Shown here piece after piece: positions 16,250 to 23,772 of a stretch of DNA of 64,000 bases. How positions within the stretch are numbered: the first letter of the stretch is position 1; each line of letters begins with the position of its first letter. Source of the stretch: Vreelandella glaciei (GTDB lineage: Bacteria; Pseudomonadota; Gammaproteobacteria; Pseudomonadales; Halomonadaceae); the NCBI RefSeq assembly GCF_013415125.1, contig NZ_JACCDE010000013.1, forward strand, positions 1-64,000, in the 5' to 3' direction. Made by a program: the position numbers and the translations under genes. The notes beneath the pieces are model-generated. The model made no database searches, was not told the origin of the DNA, and saw nothing but the letters and a program-made list of their open reading frames with translations.

Positions 16250-16579
16250 AAGAGTCTCGCATTGCATTCAGTGCATTCATTCTATTTGGTTGACTGCACC
16301 TAAACAAGGTACGGCGCGGCAGCGTCTAACCCCTCAGAGAGCAAGATAGCGTCGAGCCCGCCAGGGCGAGTAAGTTGGTGGTATTTGCTATGACGACGCT
16401 TGCGACGGTATAGCATTTACACATCCTGCCCGCTTGATCAACAGCACGGTGCCACTCTGTACCGCATCGAAAGCATAAGTTATGCTTAACTTTGCAATTC
16501 AATAGAATATTTATTGAGAAACACAACCTACAGTCAAATCAAACTTAACTAAGTAGCCAATTCACTGAATACTCGAACA
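16250..16579. other. Intergenic region upstream of fitA
   Basis: About 330 bases separate the fitA start from a small plus-strand frame. It should contain the promoter of the defence cluster. No inverted operator was clearly recognised, and no gene of convincing composition is present. Confidence 0.4.
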
Positions 16580-16780
16580 GTGAAAATGGCTCTTGAGGGT
16601 AAAATTCCAGTGAATGAATTATCGCCAGAGCTACAGCAGGCTCATGCTGAGATGCCATGGCAGGCTCTGGCATACCTGGACGGCTCCGACGTTCGTGCAT
16701 TGCAAGAGATACAACGAGCTGGAGGTAGCGCCTACGTGCTTGATAAACAAGGTAACATTAAAAAATCAAGCCCTCTCTGA
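16580..16780 (+). CDS. Small hypothetical protein
   Basis: This 66-residue frame opens with GTG at 16580 (or ATG at 16586), reading MALEGKIPVNELSPELQQAH, then EMPWQALAYLDGSDVRALQE and a lysine-rich tail. Composition is protein-like and amphipathic, unlike an antisense frame. No strong ribosome-binding site precedes it, so it may be the C-terminal remainder of a larger gene. The family was not recognised. Confidence 0.4.
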   Translation: MKMALEGKIPVNELSPELQQAHAEMPWQALAYLDGSDVRALQEIQRAGGSAYVLDKQGNIKKSSPL

Positions 16781-16894
16781 AACAGTTAGAATAGGCTCGC
16801 TTTGCCCCGTCCTGCGCTCCTGAACGGCTTTCAGCAGTGCATCAGACTTTGAGCGGTTCGCTACCTATAACGATTCTGGCGGTCGCTTCATCGG

Positions 16895-17167
16895 CTATTC
16901 AAACCACAATTTCATCTGCTCAGTACCTGGCTCATACAGGGATTGGTTCCCCACCGTATCTAAATGATCTGAGGTCATTTCCTCCACCCATAGCTCGCCG
17001 GTGAACTTGGCGTTTTCAAATTCTTTCTGAATCATCCAGGATATGCCTCTGTGCGCTGAAAAGGTTTCGTAGCCAGGTATTTCCCAATCATCCTCAAAGT
17101 AGCGAAGAATCCAGCCATAACCATCTTCAGGGGGTAGAGGGTCAATTTTGAAGCTGTAACGAGGCAT
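16895..17167 (-). CDS. Hypothetical protein of the mobilisation module
   Basis: This 90-residue acidic protein has many aromatics (MPRYSFKIDPLPPEDGYGWI, YFEDDWEIPGYETF, ISWMIQKEFENAKFTGELWV). A ribosome-binding-like GAGAGAGGA lies just before the ATG. It is 17 bases downstream of the RHH-type gene and likely cotranscribed. It was not recognised beyond a compact alpha/beta appearance. Confidence 0.6.
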   Translation of the reverse strand: MPRYSFKIDPLPPEDGYGWILRYFEDDWEIPGYETFSAHRGISWMIQKEFENAKFTGELWVEEMTSDHLDTVGNQSLYEPGTEQMKLWFE

Positions 17168-17184
17168 TTCAAATCCTCTCTCAC

Positions 17185-17715
17185 TCAGTTTAAGTTCCAG
17201 CGCTTCTGGCTGCCTGCTACCAGTGCCATAACTTTGTCGTGAAGCTCTCTGACACGTTTCTGAAGCTCTTCTATGCGAATCTGCTCACGATCCTGATCTT
17301 TAATGCGCAATCGATTTATGCCCAGTACACCTCCTCCTGAGCTTTCAATCAGATCAGAAAGTGTAAAGGATGCATTCAGCAAAGCTGAGCGCTCTTCCTC
17401 ATTCATTACGGGTTCTCGAAGCAACGTTGCTCTTATAAGCGCTGAAGCCCAGCGAGTACGATTTCTGAACCCTTCATAATCTGCCCGCTCTTCGATCATG
17501 GTGCGCTCATGCTGTGTAAGCCGAACCGTAAGCTTGCATGACTTGGGCCCCCGGACAATGTCATGCCCTTCTTCGGCAATACTCTCTCCGCAAACGCGCT
17601 GAATCATTTCTCTTAGTACGTCTGACTCCGAGCGGCCTGATGCTTCACAAAGGCGCTGCCAGGCTCCCTTCTCGGCTGGTGTCAGCCTGGTCTTGACCAC
17701 TGCTGTTTCTGTCAT
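17185..17715 (-). CDS. Probable RHH/MobC-type mobilisation or plasmid accessory protein
   Basis: This has 176 residues from the ATG at 17715, chosen because GAGG lies nine bases upstream; the frame opens further back at 17790 without such a site. Two similar segments are visible: residues about 6-40 (VVKTRLTPAEKGAWQRLCEA, SGRSESDVLREMI) and about 58-95 (KLTVRLTQHERTMIEERADY, then NRTRWASALIRATLL). Each resembles a ribbon-helix-helix of relaxosome accessory proteins. A C-terminal coiled coil (QIRIEELQKRVRELHDKV) follows. Its place beside VirB5/VirB6-type genes and a repeat-rich leader suggests a role at an origin of transfer, but no relaxase gene is visible. Confidence 0.5.
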   Translation of the reverse strand: MTETAVVKTRLTPAEKGAWQRLCEASGRSESDVLREMIQRVCGESIAEEGHDIVRGPKSCKLTVRLTQHERTMIEERADYEGFRNRTRWASALIRATLLREPVMNEEERSALLNASFTLSDLIESSGGGVLGINRLRIKDQDREQIRIEELQKRVRELHDKVMALVAGSQKRWNLN

Positions 17716-17828
17716 TTCGTCATCCTCTATCACGTGCTGCCCATCGAACCTGGTACCAAATGCCAGCACGTCGGTGGCAACTGCCACCACTTTGCGAATC
17801 CTGCCCTAGCTCTATACCCATTCATTCT

Positions 17829-17844
17829 TTTCGTACGCACGAAA
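17829..17844. repeat. 16-bp palindrome, copy 1 (one mismatch)
   Basis: TTTCGTACGCACGAAA is symmetrical except for one base pair. It is the first of four copies in the conjugation module and is intergenic. Confidence 0.8.
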
Positions 17845-17874
17845 AATGGGTTCAGAGACGCGCTAGGCTCCCCC

Positions 17875-18101
17875 GTTAGTAATACGCACGGACCTGTCTC
17901 AAACTTCTCGGACTTGCCTCGTTACAACCACTTCGTTTCGTGCGCACGAAAAGATGCATGCCCTTGCGACTGCTTTGTCGTTCTCAATCCGCAGGGCTTC
18001 GCCATTAGTAATACGGAAAGACCTGTCTCAACCCTGATCTTCACCGAGGGCTGCTCGGGAGGCTTCGCCATTAGTAATAGGGGAGGCACTTGTCTCAACC
18101 G
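17875..18101. repeat. Three direct repeats of about 35-40 bp
   Basis: The unit reads approximately GCTTCGCCATTAGTAATACG then GGACCTGTCTCAACC. Copies lie at 17875-17904 (diverged left end), 17994-18033 and 18061-18101. Spacing is about 127 and 67 bp. The last two are most alike and overlap the 3' end of the small gene at 18028-18222. The array is not CRISPR-like: unequal spacing, few units. Confidence 0.75.
17936..17951. repeat. 16-bp palindrome, copy 2
   Basis: TTTCGTGCGCACGAAA, perfect, intergenic, 107 bp from copy 1. Confidence 0.85.
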
Positions 18102-18222
18102 CATTCGTATCTCCATGCTCCCGACGACGCTTGGCCAGCTCAGCTCTCATCCAAAGGCCGGCGGCACGCATCTCAGAACGCAGATCCTCGATTTCCTCGG
18201 GTGTCAAACGGCGGTAGCTCAT
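18028..18222 (-). CDS. Small hypothetical protein of the conjugation module
   Basis: This has 64 residues from the ATG at 18222, chosen for a strong AGGAGGAG site upstream; earlier frame codons to 18318 overlap the preceding gene. It reads MSYRRLTPEEIEDLRSEMRA, then GLWMRAELAKRRREHGD, a charged helical protein. The last 25 residues are encoded by the direct-repeat region and may be a recent extension. The start overlaps the previous stop as ATGA. The function is unknown. Confidence 0.6.
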   Translation of the reverse strand: MSYRRLTPEEIEDLRSEMRAAGLWMRAELAKRRREHGDTNAVETSASPITNGEASRAALGEDQG

Positions 18223-18512
18223 GGTGGCTCCTCCTGAGATGTGCCCCTCCGGAGCTGCAGATATATCGCTGCACGCCATCGCCACTGGAGCATGCACACA
18301 GCAATACCTGCTAAACATACAAACAAAGTACGAGCAGCCTCGTCATCGCCAGTAATGGTGCCGCTGACCAAACCAGGCAGTTCAGGGAGCAACGCCACGG
18401 ACAGCAGGATACCCACCATCAGAAGTAAGCCCGAGAGCCCCATCTCCACCCCACGCTTTACCCGCGCCCAGCGGACACGCCAAGCATCTAACCACTTTAT
18501 ATTGGTATTCAT
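18219..18512 (-). CDS. Small two-helix inner-membrane protein of the T4SS cluster
   Basis: This 97-residue protein has a basic N-terminus (RVRWARVKRG) and two hydrophobic segments, about residues 25-50 (LSGLLLMVGILLSVALLPEL) and 60-85 (ARTLFVCLAGIAVCML). It is placed immediately downstream of the VirB6-like gene (3-base gap) and overlaps the next gene by four bases, so it is part of the same operon. Size and topology recall small T4SS membrane subunits, but no family was recognised. Confidence 0.65.
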   Translation of the reverse strand: MNTNIKWLDAWRVRWARVKRGVEMGLSGLLLMVGILLSVALLPELPGLVSGTITGDDEAARTLFVCLAGIAVCMLQWRWRAAIYLQLRRGTSQEEPP

Positions 18513-18515
18513 GAA

Positions 18516-19511
18516 TTAGCCTCCTGTGATCGTATTGCCAGCACCGAAACGCTTCTGGTAGGCACGATAGGCAGACTTGGCGCCACGGTAAGGAGAGCTT
18601 GCCGCACTGCCTGCTAAGCGTGCATCGCGTTGAACGCCGCGATACTGACGGCGGATTGCTGAGGGGCGCATCGCGGACATAGCAGAGCCCAGAGCCCCCT
18701 GAGTAGCCAATGCCACACCACCGCCCAATGCAGAAGCAATGCCCGGCACTTGCTTCAGCACCAAGATGCCAAGGGCAAAAAAAGCAATCAGATAGGCGCT
18801 TGTGGTCATACTGGCCATGCTGCTTGCCGAGGACTCCACGATGTTCATGAACGCCTCGCTGACATCGATGACCATTCGGCCAATGGCTGAACCCAAAACC
18901 AGCAACATGCCGAAATTGATCACCATGCCCAGCCAGCTCTCGAAAAAGCGCTGGGTGCTGTTAAACAGCAGGCCGATGATAAAGAGCGGACCAATCGCCA
19001 GCAGCACTGTCGTTGCCACCTTGCTGGCCAGCAGGAGAAACGCCACTACGATGGCAACACCACCACCAAACACCAAGATCAGAATTGCCACCAAATACAT
19101 GCCGAAATCACCACTCATGACTCCCGCTTTATCCCAGGCCTGATCAGCTACAGCAAGAACGCGTGAGAACAGGCTGTCCAAAATGGCCGCTGCGCCTCCA
19201 TTGGACCCTGTGATAACTGCTGCTACCTTTTCTGGACCGTGGGCCAGTACGTCCACCACGACGCCCATATAGGTACCGACCGTCAGCCCTAGCGTCATGA
19301 TGAAGCCGATGCGAAGGATACGAAACACCCCCTCCTGCAAGGGTTCACTAACTTTGCCAAACATCATCAGATAGCCCCAGATGGCAATCCAGACTATCAA
19401 CATGCTGGTGAACATTGGAGTGATGTAAGCGATGAGATCGGTAGCCGTGTTGGTGATGTACTGATCCAGTGCCTGGTCAACGACGGAGAACATACCTTCA
19501 AAAAGGTTCAT
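18516..19511 (-). CDS. virB6: VirB6/TrbL-family conjugal transfer membrane protein
   Basis: This 331-residue polytopic protein is the inner-membrane channel component of a type IV secretion system. About six hydrophobic segments are visible (near 30-50, 70-92, 140-165, 165-190, 195-220, 240-260). The typical VLLAIGPLFIIGLLFNSTQR-like stretch carries the conserved GPLF and F...W motif, followed by a basic, Ala/Ser-rich tail (RRQYRGVQRDARLAGSAAS). The gene overlaps eexN by four bases. The other VirB components are not in the window, so this is a partial or degraded transfer operon. Confidence 0.85.
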   Translation of the reverse strand: MNLFEGMFSVVDQALDQYITNTATDLIAYITPMFTSMLIVWIAIWGYLMMFGKVSEPLQEGVFRILRIGFIMTLGLTVGTYMGVVVDVLAHGPEKVAAVITGSNGGAAAILDSLFSRVLAVADQAWDKAGVMSGDFGMYLVAILILVFGGGVAIVVAFLLLASKVATTVLLAIGPLFIIGLLFNSTQRFFESWLGMVINFGMLLVLGSAIGRMVIDVSEAFMNIVESSASSMASMTTSAYLIAFFALGILVLKQVPGIASALGGGVALATQGALGSAMSAMRPSAIRRQYRGVQRDARLAGSAASSPYRGAKSAYRAYQKRFGAGNTITGG

Positions 19512-19801
19512 GATCCCTCCCCGCTCTTGAAACTAGACAGGTCAAGCTCGAAAGGTTCACCGCTAGACAGTGCTCGTTCTGCCTGGAGTGCATTGATGCA
19601 GTTCGGCGCATCCTGGAATTCACCAGGATTATTGCCGCACGTTTTTAGGGTTTCCTTGCGCTCATCGTCATGTGCTTTGTACCAATCCACGGTCTGAACC
19701 TGGCCAGTAGCCGGGGTATCATCAAAACACCCGGTCATCGCAACGCTGATCAGAACCACAACAGCAATATTTCGTGCGCACGAAATTTTCCTGGTACTCA
19801 T
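19508..19801 (-). CDS. eexN: EexN-family entry-exclusion lipoprotein
   Basis: This 97-residue lipoprotein has a basic start, a hydrophobic segment and the lipobox VAMTGC (lipidated Cys at about 25). The mature part carries the EexN pattern TVDWYKAHDDERKETLKTCG then NNPGEF and PNCINA. In conjugative systems it blocks uptake of the same element by the host cell. The first codons (KISCARN) contain a complete 16-bp palindrome, and the last codons (SSGEPFELD) repeat the end of the adjacent VirB5-like gene. It overlaps virB6 by four bases. Confidence 0.85.
   Translation of the reverse strand: MSTRKISCARNIAVVVLISVAMTGCFDDTPATGQVQTVDWYKAHDDERKETLKTCGNNPGEFQDAPNCINALQAERALSSGEPFELDLSSFKSGEGS
19770..19785. 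repeat. 16-bp palindrome, copy 3, inside the eexN start
   Basis: TTTCGTGCGCACGAAA occupies codons 5-10 of eexN (ISCAR). With TTTT following, a 20-bp identity is shared with copy 4. Confidence 0.85.
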
Positions 19802-19810
19802 AAAGCCTCC

Positions 19811-20461
19811 TTACCAATCAAGCTCGAAAGGTTCCCCTGATGACGTGACGCGCATCTGCTGCACTCGCTGGTTGTGCATGGCTTGGCTAGCCTCGGCCTG
19901 CGAACGAAGCATGGACAGCTTGGCCATCTCGTTTTGCAGCATCACTTCCTCAGCACCGATACGGGCCTGGAGGTCCAGGACGTCCTTCTGGTCCGGGCTG
20001 TTGTTGACCTGGCCCACTAGTCCGGTCAGCTCGCTAAAACGCTCCTGGGCCTGTTCCAGGGACTTTTGGGACTGGCCAAGCCAAGTCGCTGTGTTCTGGT
20101 TGCCGCTGTCGTACAGGTCCGCCACGTCACCGGATAAACCGTGTTCGTTCGCGCTCCTGATGCCGGCGTTGCTCAGCACCTGGTTAGGATCGACGTTCAC
20201 GGCGGTGTCATAGGCCGAGTCGATGACGCCAGCCAGGCCACGGGAACCGCTCATGCTGTCCAGTTGCCTATTGGCCGTTTCGAGCTGGTCTTGCAGTTGT
20301 TCGATCTGGCTCAGCATGTGCTCTACTTGCAGGAACTGCTGGGCCAGGCTCGACGTGTCTATGACGGGAACCCCGCCTGCCATGGCTGGCTGCGATAGAC
20401 CGGTGGTGGCCATGAGGGCGATACCGGCCATTTTTCGTGCGCACGAAATTTTGTTGCTCAT
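19811..20461 (-). CDS. virB5: VirB5/TrbJ-family conjugal transfer protein
   Basis: This 216-residue periplasmic pilus-tip protein of a type IV secretion system has a signal peptide at residues about 1-28 (cleavage after QPAMA). A long coiled coil follows (LAQQFLQVEHMLSQIEQLQD, QLETANRQLDSM). The middle contains GSRGLAGVIDSAYD and the C-terminal helix is EVMLQNEMAKLSMLRSQAEA. This matches VirB5/TrbJ proteins in length and pattern. The first codons (MSNKISCARK) contain the 16-bp palindrome also found in eexN, and the final SSGEPFELDW repeats the eexN end. The gene lies nine bases upstream of eexN. Confidence 0.85.
   Translation of the reverse strand: MSNKISCARKMAGIALMATTGLSQPAMAGGVPVIDTSSLAQQFLQVEHMLSQIEQLQDQLETANRQLDSMSGSRGLAGVIDSAYDTAVNVDPNQVLSNAGIRSANEHGLSGDVADLYDSGNQNTATWLGQSQKSLEQAQERFSELTGLVGQVNNSPDQKDVLDLQARIGAEEVMLQNEMAKLSMLRSQAEASQAMHNQRVQQMRVTSSGEPFELDW
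20433..20448. repeat. 16-bp palindrome, copy 4, inside the virB5 start
   Basis: TTTCGTGCGCACGAAA covers codons 5-10 of the virB5-like gene, in the same position and frame as copy 3 in eexN. Confidence 0.85.
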
Positions 20462-20787
20462 GAGCAGATCTCCTTTTGATGATGCTGACGGGTCGCCTTG
20501 GCCTCCAGTCGCCTTTTTGTTCTCTGAAGCGTGAGTGACCGTTTTTCAAAATCCAGACTTTTCAGATCGATGGATTCCATGACCTCTTTCATCTCCTCGA
20601 TGCAGGTGAAGAAATCTTCGGGAAGGGCTTCCAATCCTTCGGTGAGAAAATCGCAAGCGTAACCGGCAATGATCACCAGAGTTCGAATCTCACTCTGGAT
20701 AGCGTGCTGTTCGACTGCGTGTGACCGGTAGAGCCGTGACAGACCACTGTCGGTGTAGGTGGGTGTGATACCCTGCCTGTTAGCCAT
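20458..20787 (-). CDS. Hypothetical protein at the head of the transfer operon
   Basis: This 109-residue soluble protein reads MANRQGITPTYTDSGLSRLY, then VEQHAIQSEIRTLVIIAGYA and a Lys/Glu-rich C-terminal helix (LDFEKRSLTLQRTKRRLEAK). It ends four bases into the virB5 start (ATGA), so it is coupled to that gene. A GGAGG-type site lies just before its ATG. The family was not recognised. Confidence 0.65.
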   Translation of the reverse strand: MANRQGITPTYTDSGLSRLYRSHAVEQHAIQSEIRTLVIIAGYACDFLTEGLEALPEDFFTCIEEMKEVMESIDLKSLDFEKRSLTLQRTKRRLEAKATRQHHQKEICS

Positions 20788-20860
20788 GTATGCCTCCTAT
20801 GCAGGCAGCCGTGGTTAGGCGCGATCGGGGCCATCACCCCCGTTCCGCGCCGCTCGAATT

Positions 20861-21826
20861 CTATGTACGGAGGGTTCTGCGCATTTCTTCTACGGCAGGA
20901 GCTCCAACCTTATCGCTGCCATAACGCTTGACGATGGCGTCAGCTCTTTTTTGGCCCAGACGCTCAGCTAATTCGGCTTGTGGCAATGCTCTACTTTTCT
21001 TTTCTGAGCTTTGACGACCTAGCATCGACTCCTTATTAAATGGCTGTTGCTTTTCACCATTAAGCAATGCCCCCTTTTTCACCCCACTATTTTCAGTCAC
21101 TTTTTTGTTCGATTTTCTTTTTCGATTATCTGAACACCAGCGTGCAAGCAGATCGTTCCAACCTCTTTCCGTGTGGCATCTATCAGTTTCAGAATAGAAG
21201 CCAATAAAATTTGCTAACTCTTCAGACTTTGGCTTAACAACTTCACTCATGTTTCGGCGGAGGCAAGATTCATAAAACATCTCAAGATTAGGCTCCCACT
21301 CATAATTCAGCCGATACTTGTCACGGGATTGGTTTAATGAACTTTCTAAGTGTGTGTGTATTTTTTTGGTTAAGGACGGTTCGGGTGCAGATCCTGCACC
21401 CCGTACTGCTGCCATCTGCACCCCGTCACCAGGACGAGGGATTTTTTCTGCACCCCGTGAATTATCACGGGGTGCAGCATTTACATCCCGTTCTACAACC
21501 TCATTCTCGTCACAATCTTTTTTTCCATAAGTTTCAAAATCCATTTGTATGTCGTAGACAACAGGGCGCCGATCAGCACGCTCTATAATTGTTTCAGCGA
21601 TGCGTTGATTCCCTCTGGTTATAACACCTAAATCTTGCAACAGCTTAAGCTTCTCCAGTACGGTCCGGCGCTTTAGTCCGGTATAGCTACACAGCAAACT
21701 CACACTAGGAAATGCATGTCTCCCCTTATTATCTGCATGATTAGCTAATCCGATTAGGACATGACGAGCACCAGCGTCAGCTACAATTTGCTGTTGTAAG
21801 GCCCAGGTAATTGCTTGAACACTCAT
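20861..21826 (-). CDS. Replication protein with HTH_36 and DnaT-like regions
   Basis: This 321-residue protein resembles phage/plasmid replication initiators. The N-terminal winged HTH spans about residues 8-75 (ITWALQQQIVADAGARHVLI, HAFPSVSLLCSYTGLKRRTV). A low-complexity linker holds NAAPRDNSRGAEKIPRPGDG and GAGSAPEPSL. A DnaT-like helical region follows (YEWEPNLEMFYESC, then FIGFYSE and GWNDLLARWC). Such proteins bind an origin and load the replicative helicase. The linker is encoded by several copies of CTGCACCCCGT, which look like origin iterons placed inside the gene as in lambda O. The start overlaps the upstream excisionase-like gene by one base. Confidence 0.75.
   Translation of the reverse strand: MSVQAITWALQQQIVADAGARHVLIGLANHADNKGRHAFPSVSLLCSYTGLKRRTVLEKLKLLQDLGVITRGNQRIAETIIERADRRPVVYDIQMDFETYGKKDCDENEVVERDVNAAPRDNSRGAEKIPRPGDGVQMAAVRGAGSAPEPSLTKKIHTHLESSLNQSRDKYRLNYEWEPNLEMFYESCLRRNMSEVVKPKSEELANFIGFYSETDRCHTERGWNDLLARWCSDNRKRKSNKKVTENSGVKKGALLNGEKQQPFNKESMLGRQSSEKKSRALPQAELAERLGQKRADAIVKRYGSDKVGAPAVEEMRRTLRT
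21383..21477. repeat. Iteron-like repeats inside the replication gene
   Basis: Copies of CTGCACCCCGT lie at 21394-21404, 21416-21426 and 21448-21458 (direct). Inverted copies are at 21383-21390 (partial) and 21467-21477. The last pair forms a perfect 13-bp-arm palindrome, CTGCACCCCGTGA with a four-base ATTA loop (21448-21477). A degenerate TACATCCCGT follows at 21482. Confidence 0.85.
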
Positions 21827-22041
21827 TAGCTGTCCAGACTTAAAGCGTCTTTAACCTGAAGCGTCCTAAAATAAACACGCCGACCAACTTTCACCATCGT
21901 CGGCTTCAGTTTTCTTGAAACCTCAGTATCGCTATATAGGGAGACACGGATGCCATCTGGTGAGCGACCAAGCAGGTCTGCCAAGTCAGTTATGCTCATT
22001 AGAAGACCGAATCGAGCGATAAGATAATCATCTACAGTCAT
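21826..22041 (-). CDS. Excisionase/AlpA-like HTH protein
   Basis: This is a 71-residue protein from the ATG at 22041; a GTG three codons earlier (22050) is also possible. An HTH is visible at about 15-40 (MSITDLADLLGRSPDGIRVS), followed by a wing-like MVKVGRRVYFRTLQVKDAL. Size and layout match small excisionase or plasmid-control proteins. It overlaps the replication gene by one base (TAATG), so it probably controls or assists it. It may instead direct excision with the nearby integrase. Confidence 0.65.
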   Translation of the reverse strand: MTVDDYLIARFGLLMSITDLADLLGRSPDGIRVSLYSDTEVSRKLKPTMVKVGRRVYFRTLQVKDALSLDS

Positions 22042-22545
22042 GGTTAGCACTCATTAGTCGAATACAGACGAAGTTTATGCTAACCAATCAAAGAAAAAGC
22101 TCAACTAAGCAAGTTACAAAGATAAATCAACATACTACAAATTGATTTTCAAGATATATAGCTTTGACCAGCACACTCTCCCGTAAAGATTAATAAAACA
22201 CAACCCAATCAATAAATTAACAAAAAACAGTAAAACAACACAATTTTTTATCAGACCACCTTCTCAGACCAAACCATGGAGATAATAATAAGAATAATAA
22301 TATTATTATTCTTATTAAAAAACACATACCTATCTTTCTACTATCCGCTTATTTCATATAAACACTCTATACAGTACGAAATACAATACGGAATACGATA
22401 CAAAACATGACATTCCACCTAATACTTTTCGCCAGGCTGAAACAGGCTGACTTAAAACAGGAGGAAGTAGAGTTAGACAGCAGATATAACGGTAGTAATA
22501 GAATTTTTTCCACAATCAAGCACCTTTGAGACTTGGCATGTTGCC
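22042..22545. other. AT-rich non-coding region between replication module and integrase
   Basis: About 500 bases without a gene, strongly AT-rich compared with both flanks. It holds a 32-bp perfect palindrome (22286-22317) and a short run of TACGAAATAC / TACGGAATAC / TACGATAC units at about 22374-22400. The promoter of the excisionase-replication operon should lie at its left edge. Confidence 0.5.
22286..22317. repeat. 32-bp perfect AT-rich palindrome
   Basis: The left arm TAATAAGAATAATAAT (22286-22301) is followed without spacer by its exact reverse complement. All but two of the 32 bases are A or T. It could extrude as a cruciform or act as an unwinding or binding site. Confidence 0.85.
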
Positions 22546-23598
22546 TTATATTTGGTCTAACTTTGCGACCAGATCCTCCGTCCTTAAGTGGGTATATCGC
22601 CTCAGCATTTGCATGGACTTGTGCCCACTGATCGCAGCCACCTCCTGATCAGATAGCCCAGCCTCTACCAACCGGCTGACAGCTTCATGCCTTAAATCGT
22701 GAAAGCGAAAGTCATCAAGCCCTGCCTTCTTCTTGGCTTGATTCCACACCTTCGTATAGACGTAAGGGCCTCGTTTGCCTTCTTTGCCGGGCTCACCGAA
22801 AAACACCAGGTTACAGTCGAGTGGGCGCACTGGGTTATTCAGGGCCTGGTTGAACACCTCTGTCGCGGCTTGAGTTAGCGGCACAAGGCGGGCTTCGTTG
22901 TTTTTGGTGTCTGTAAGGCGCACTAGGCGGCGTTTAACGTCTACCTGGCAGCGAGTGAGGGTTAGGATCTCCGACGAGCGCATACCTGTCTCTAGGGCGA
23001 TTCTGGCGATCCATGCCAGCATAGGGTTACTGTGCTGGCGTAACACGGCGAACAGCCGCTTCTCCTCCTCGGAATCAAGACGTCTACTCCGACCCTCCCC
23101 TGGGCTAGGCTTGCGGATATTCTGAACAGGGTTATAGGTCAGGCCCAGCCCCCACTCTTGAATTGAAACCGTAAATAGGTGGCCAAGCAGGGCAAGCTCA
23201 AGGCGCACGGTATTGGGGCTGATTAGCTCACCTCGGCGTCCCAAACTGTTTAAACGCTTGTCACGGTAGTTGGCGACCAGTTCTGGCGTAAGAGCTGCTA
23301 AAGAGTATTTACCCAAATGCTCGATCAGCGTATTGGCTTTGAGGCGTTCACTTTTCTGGCTGCTGGGTTTCTTGGTAGGTGTGATATCGGCCAAGTAGCG
23401 CTTTAGCGCTGCTTCAAGCGTCATTCTTTCTGAGGCACTACGCTGGATATAAAGGCCGCGCACCATTTCGTCTTCAGTGCGGCGTGCCCAATCTTGGGCG
23501 TCGCGTTTGGTACGGAAAGTTTTAGCGATGGTGGGCCAACCCGACTTGCGGATGACGGCTTTCCAGGTTGCAGAAGGGGTCTTGACGATAGTGGCCAC
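22546..23598 (-). CDS. int: Tyrosine site-specific integrase of the genomic island
   Basis: This is a 350-residue phage-type integrase. An arm-type DNA-binding N-terminus (WKAVIRKSGWPTIAKTFRTK) and a core-binding domain (60-160) precede the catalytic domain. Catalytic Arg lies in ETGMRSSEIL, H300-D-L-R303 in [11 protein letters not shown]326 in SGHKSMQ and nucleophile Y335 in LRRYTHL. All residues are present, so it is probably active. Its start is about 100 bases from the 3' end of a tRNA gene, the usual arrangement for an element integrated into that tRNA. A decayed relative of its C-terminal half lies at 5938-6412. Confidence 0.95.
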   Translation of the reverse strand: MATIVKTPSATWKAVIRKSGWPTIAKTFRTKRDAQDWARRTEDEMVRGLYIQRSASERMTLEAALKRYLADITPTKKPSSQKSERLKANTLIEHLGKYSLAALTPELVANYRDKRLNSLGRRGELISPNTVRLELALLGHLFTVSIQEWGLGLTYNPVQNIRKPSPGEGRSRRLDSEEEKRLFAVLRQHSNPMLAWIARIALETGMRSSEILTLTRCQVDVKRRLVRLTDTKNNEARLVPLTQAATEVFNQALNNPVRPLDCNLVFFGEPGKEGKRGPYVYTKVWNQAKKKAGLDDFRFHDLRHEAVSRLVEAGLSDQEVAAISGHKSMQMLRRYTHLRTEDLVAKLDQI

Positions 23599-23695
23599 AA
23601 GAAATCTCCAGGGTCTGAAAGATCGGCACTGTACCGAAACTGTACCCTTGGAGTAGGGGACTCACCAGAGAAAACTGCTAAGCTACTGATTTTAA

Positions 23696-23772
<77 letters not shown>

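Larger units (their letters stand above)
17716..18027. other. Repeat-rich non-coding region, possible oriT or regulatory region
   Basis: Contains two copies of the palindrome TTTCGTGCGCACGAAA (17829, one mismatch; 17936, perfect) alternating with copies of a 33-40-bp direct repeat. No convincing gene is present. It lies directly upstream of an RHH-type mobilisation protein, the usual place for a relaxosome site. Confidence 0.45.

Noticed and set aside
17875..18101. CRISPR array from the three direct repeats
   Set aside because: Only three diverged units with spacers of very unequal length, overlapping a gene end, and no cas genes.
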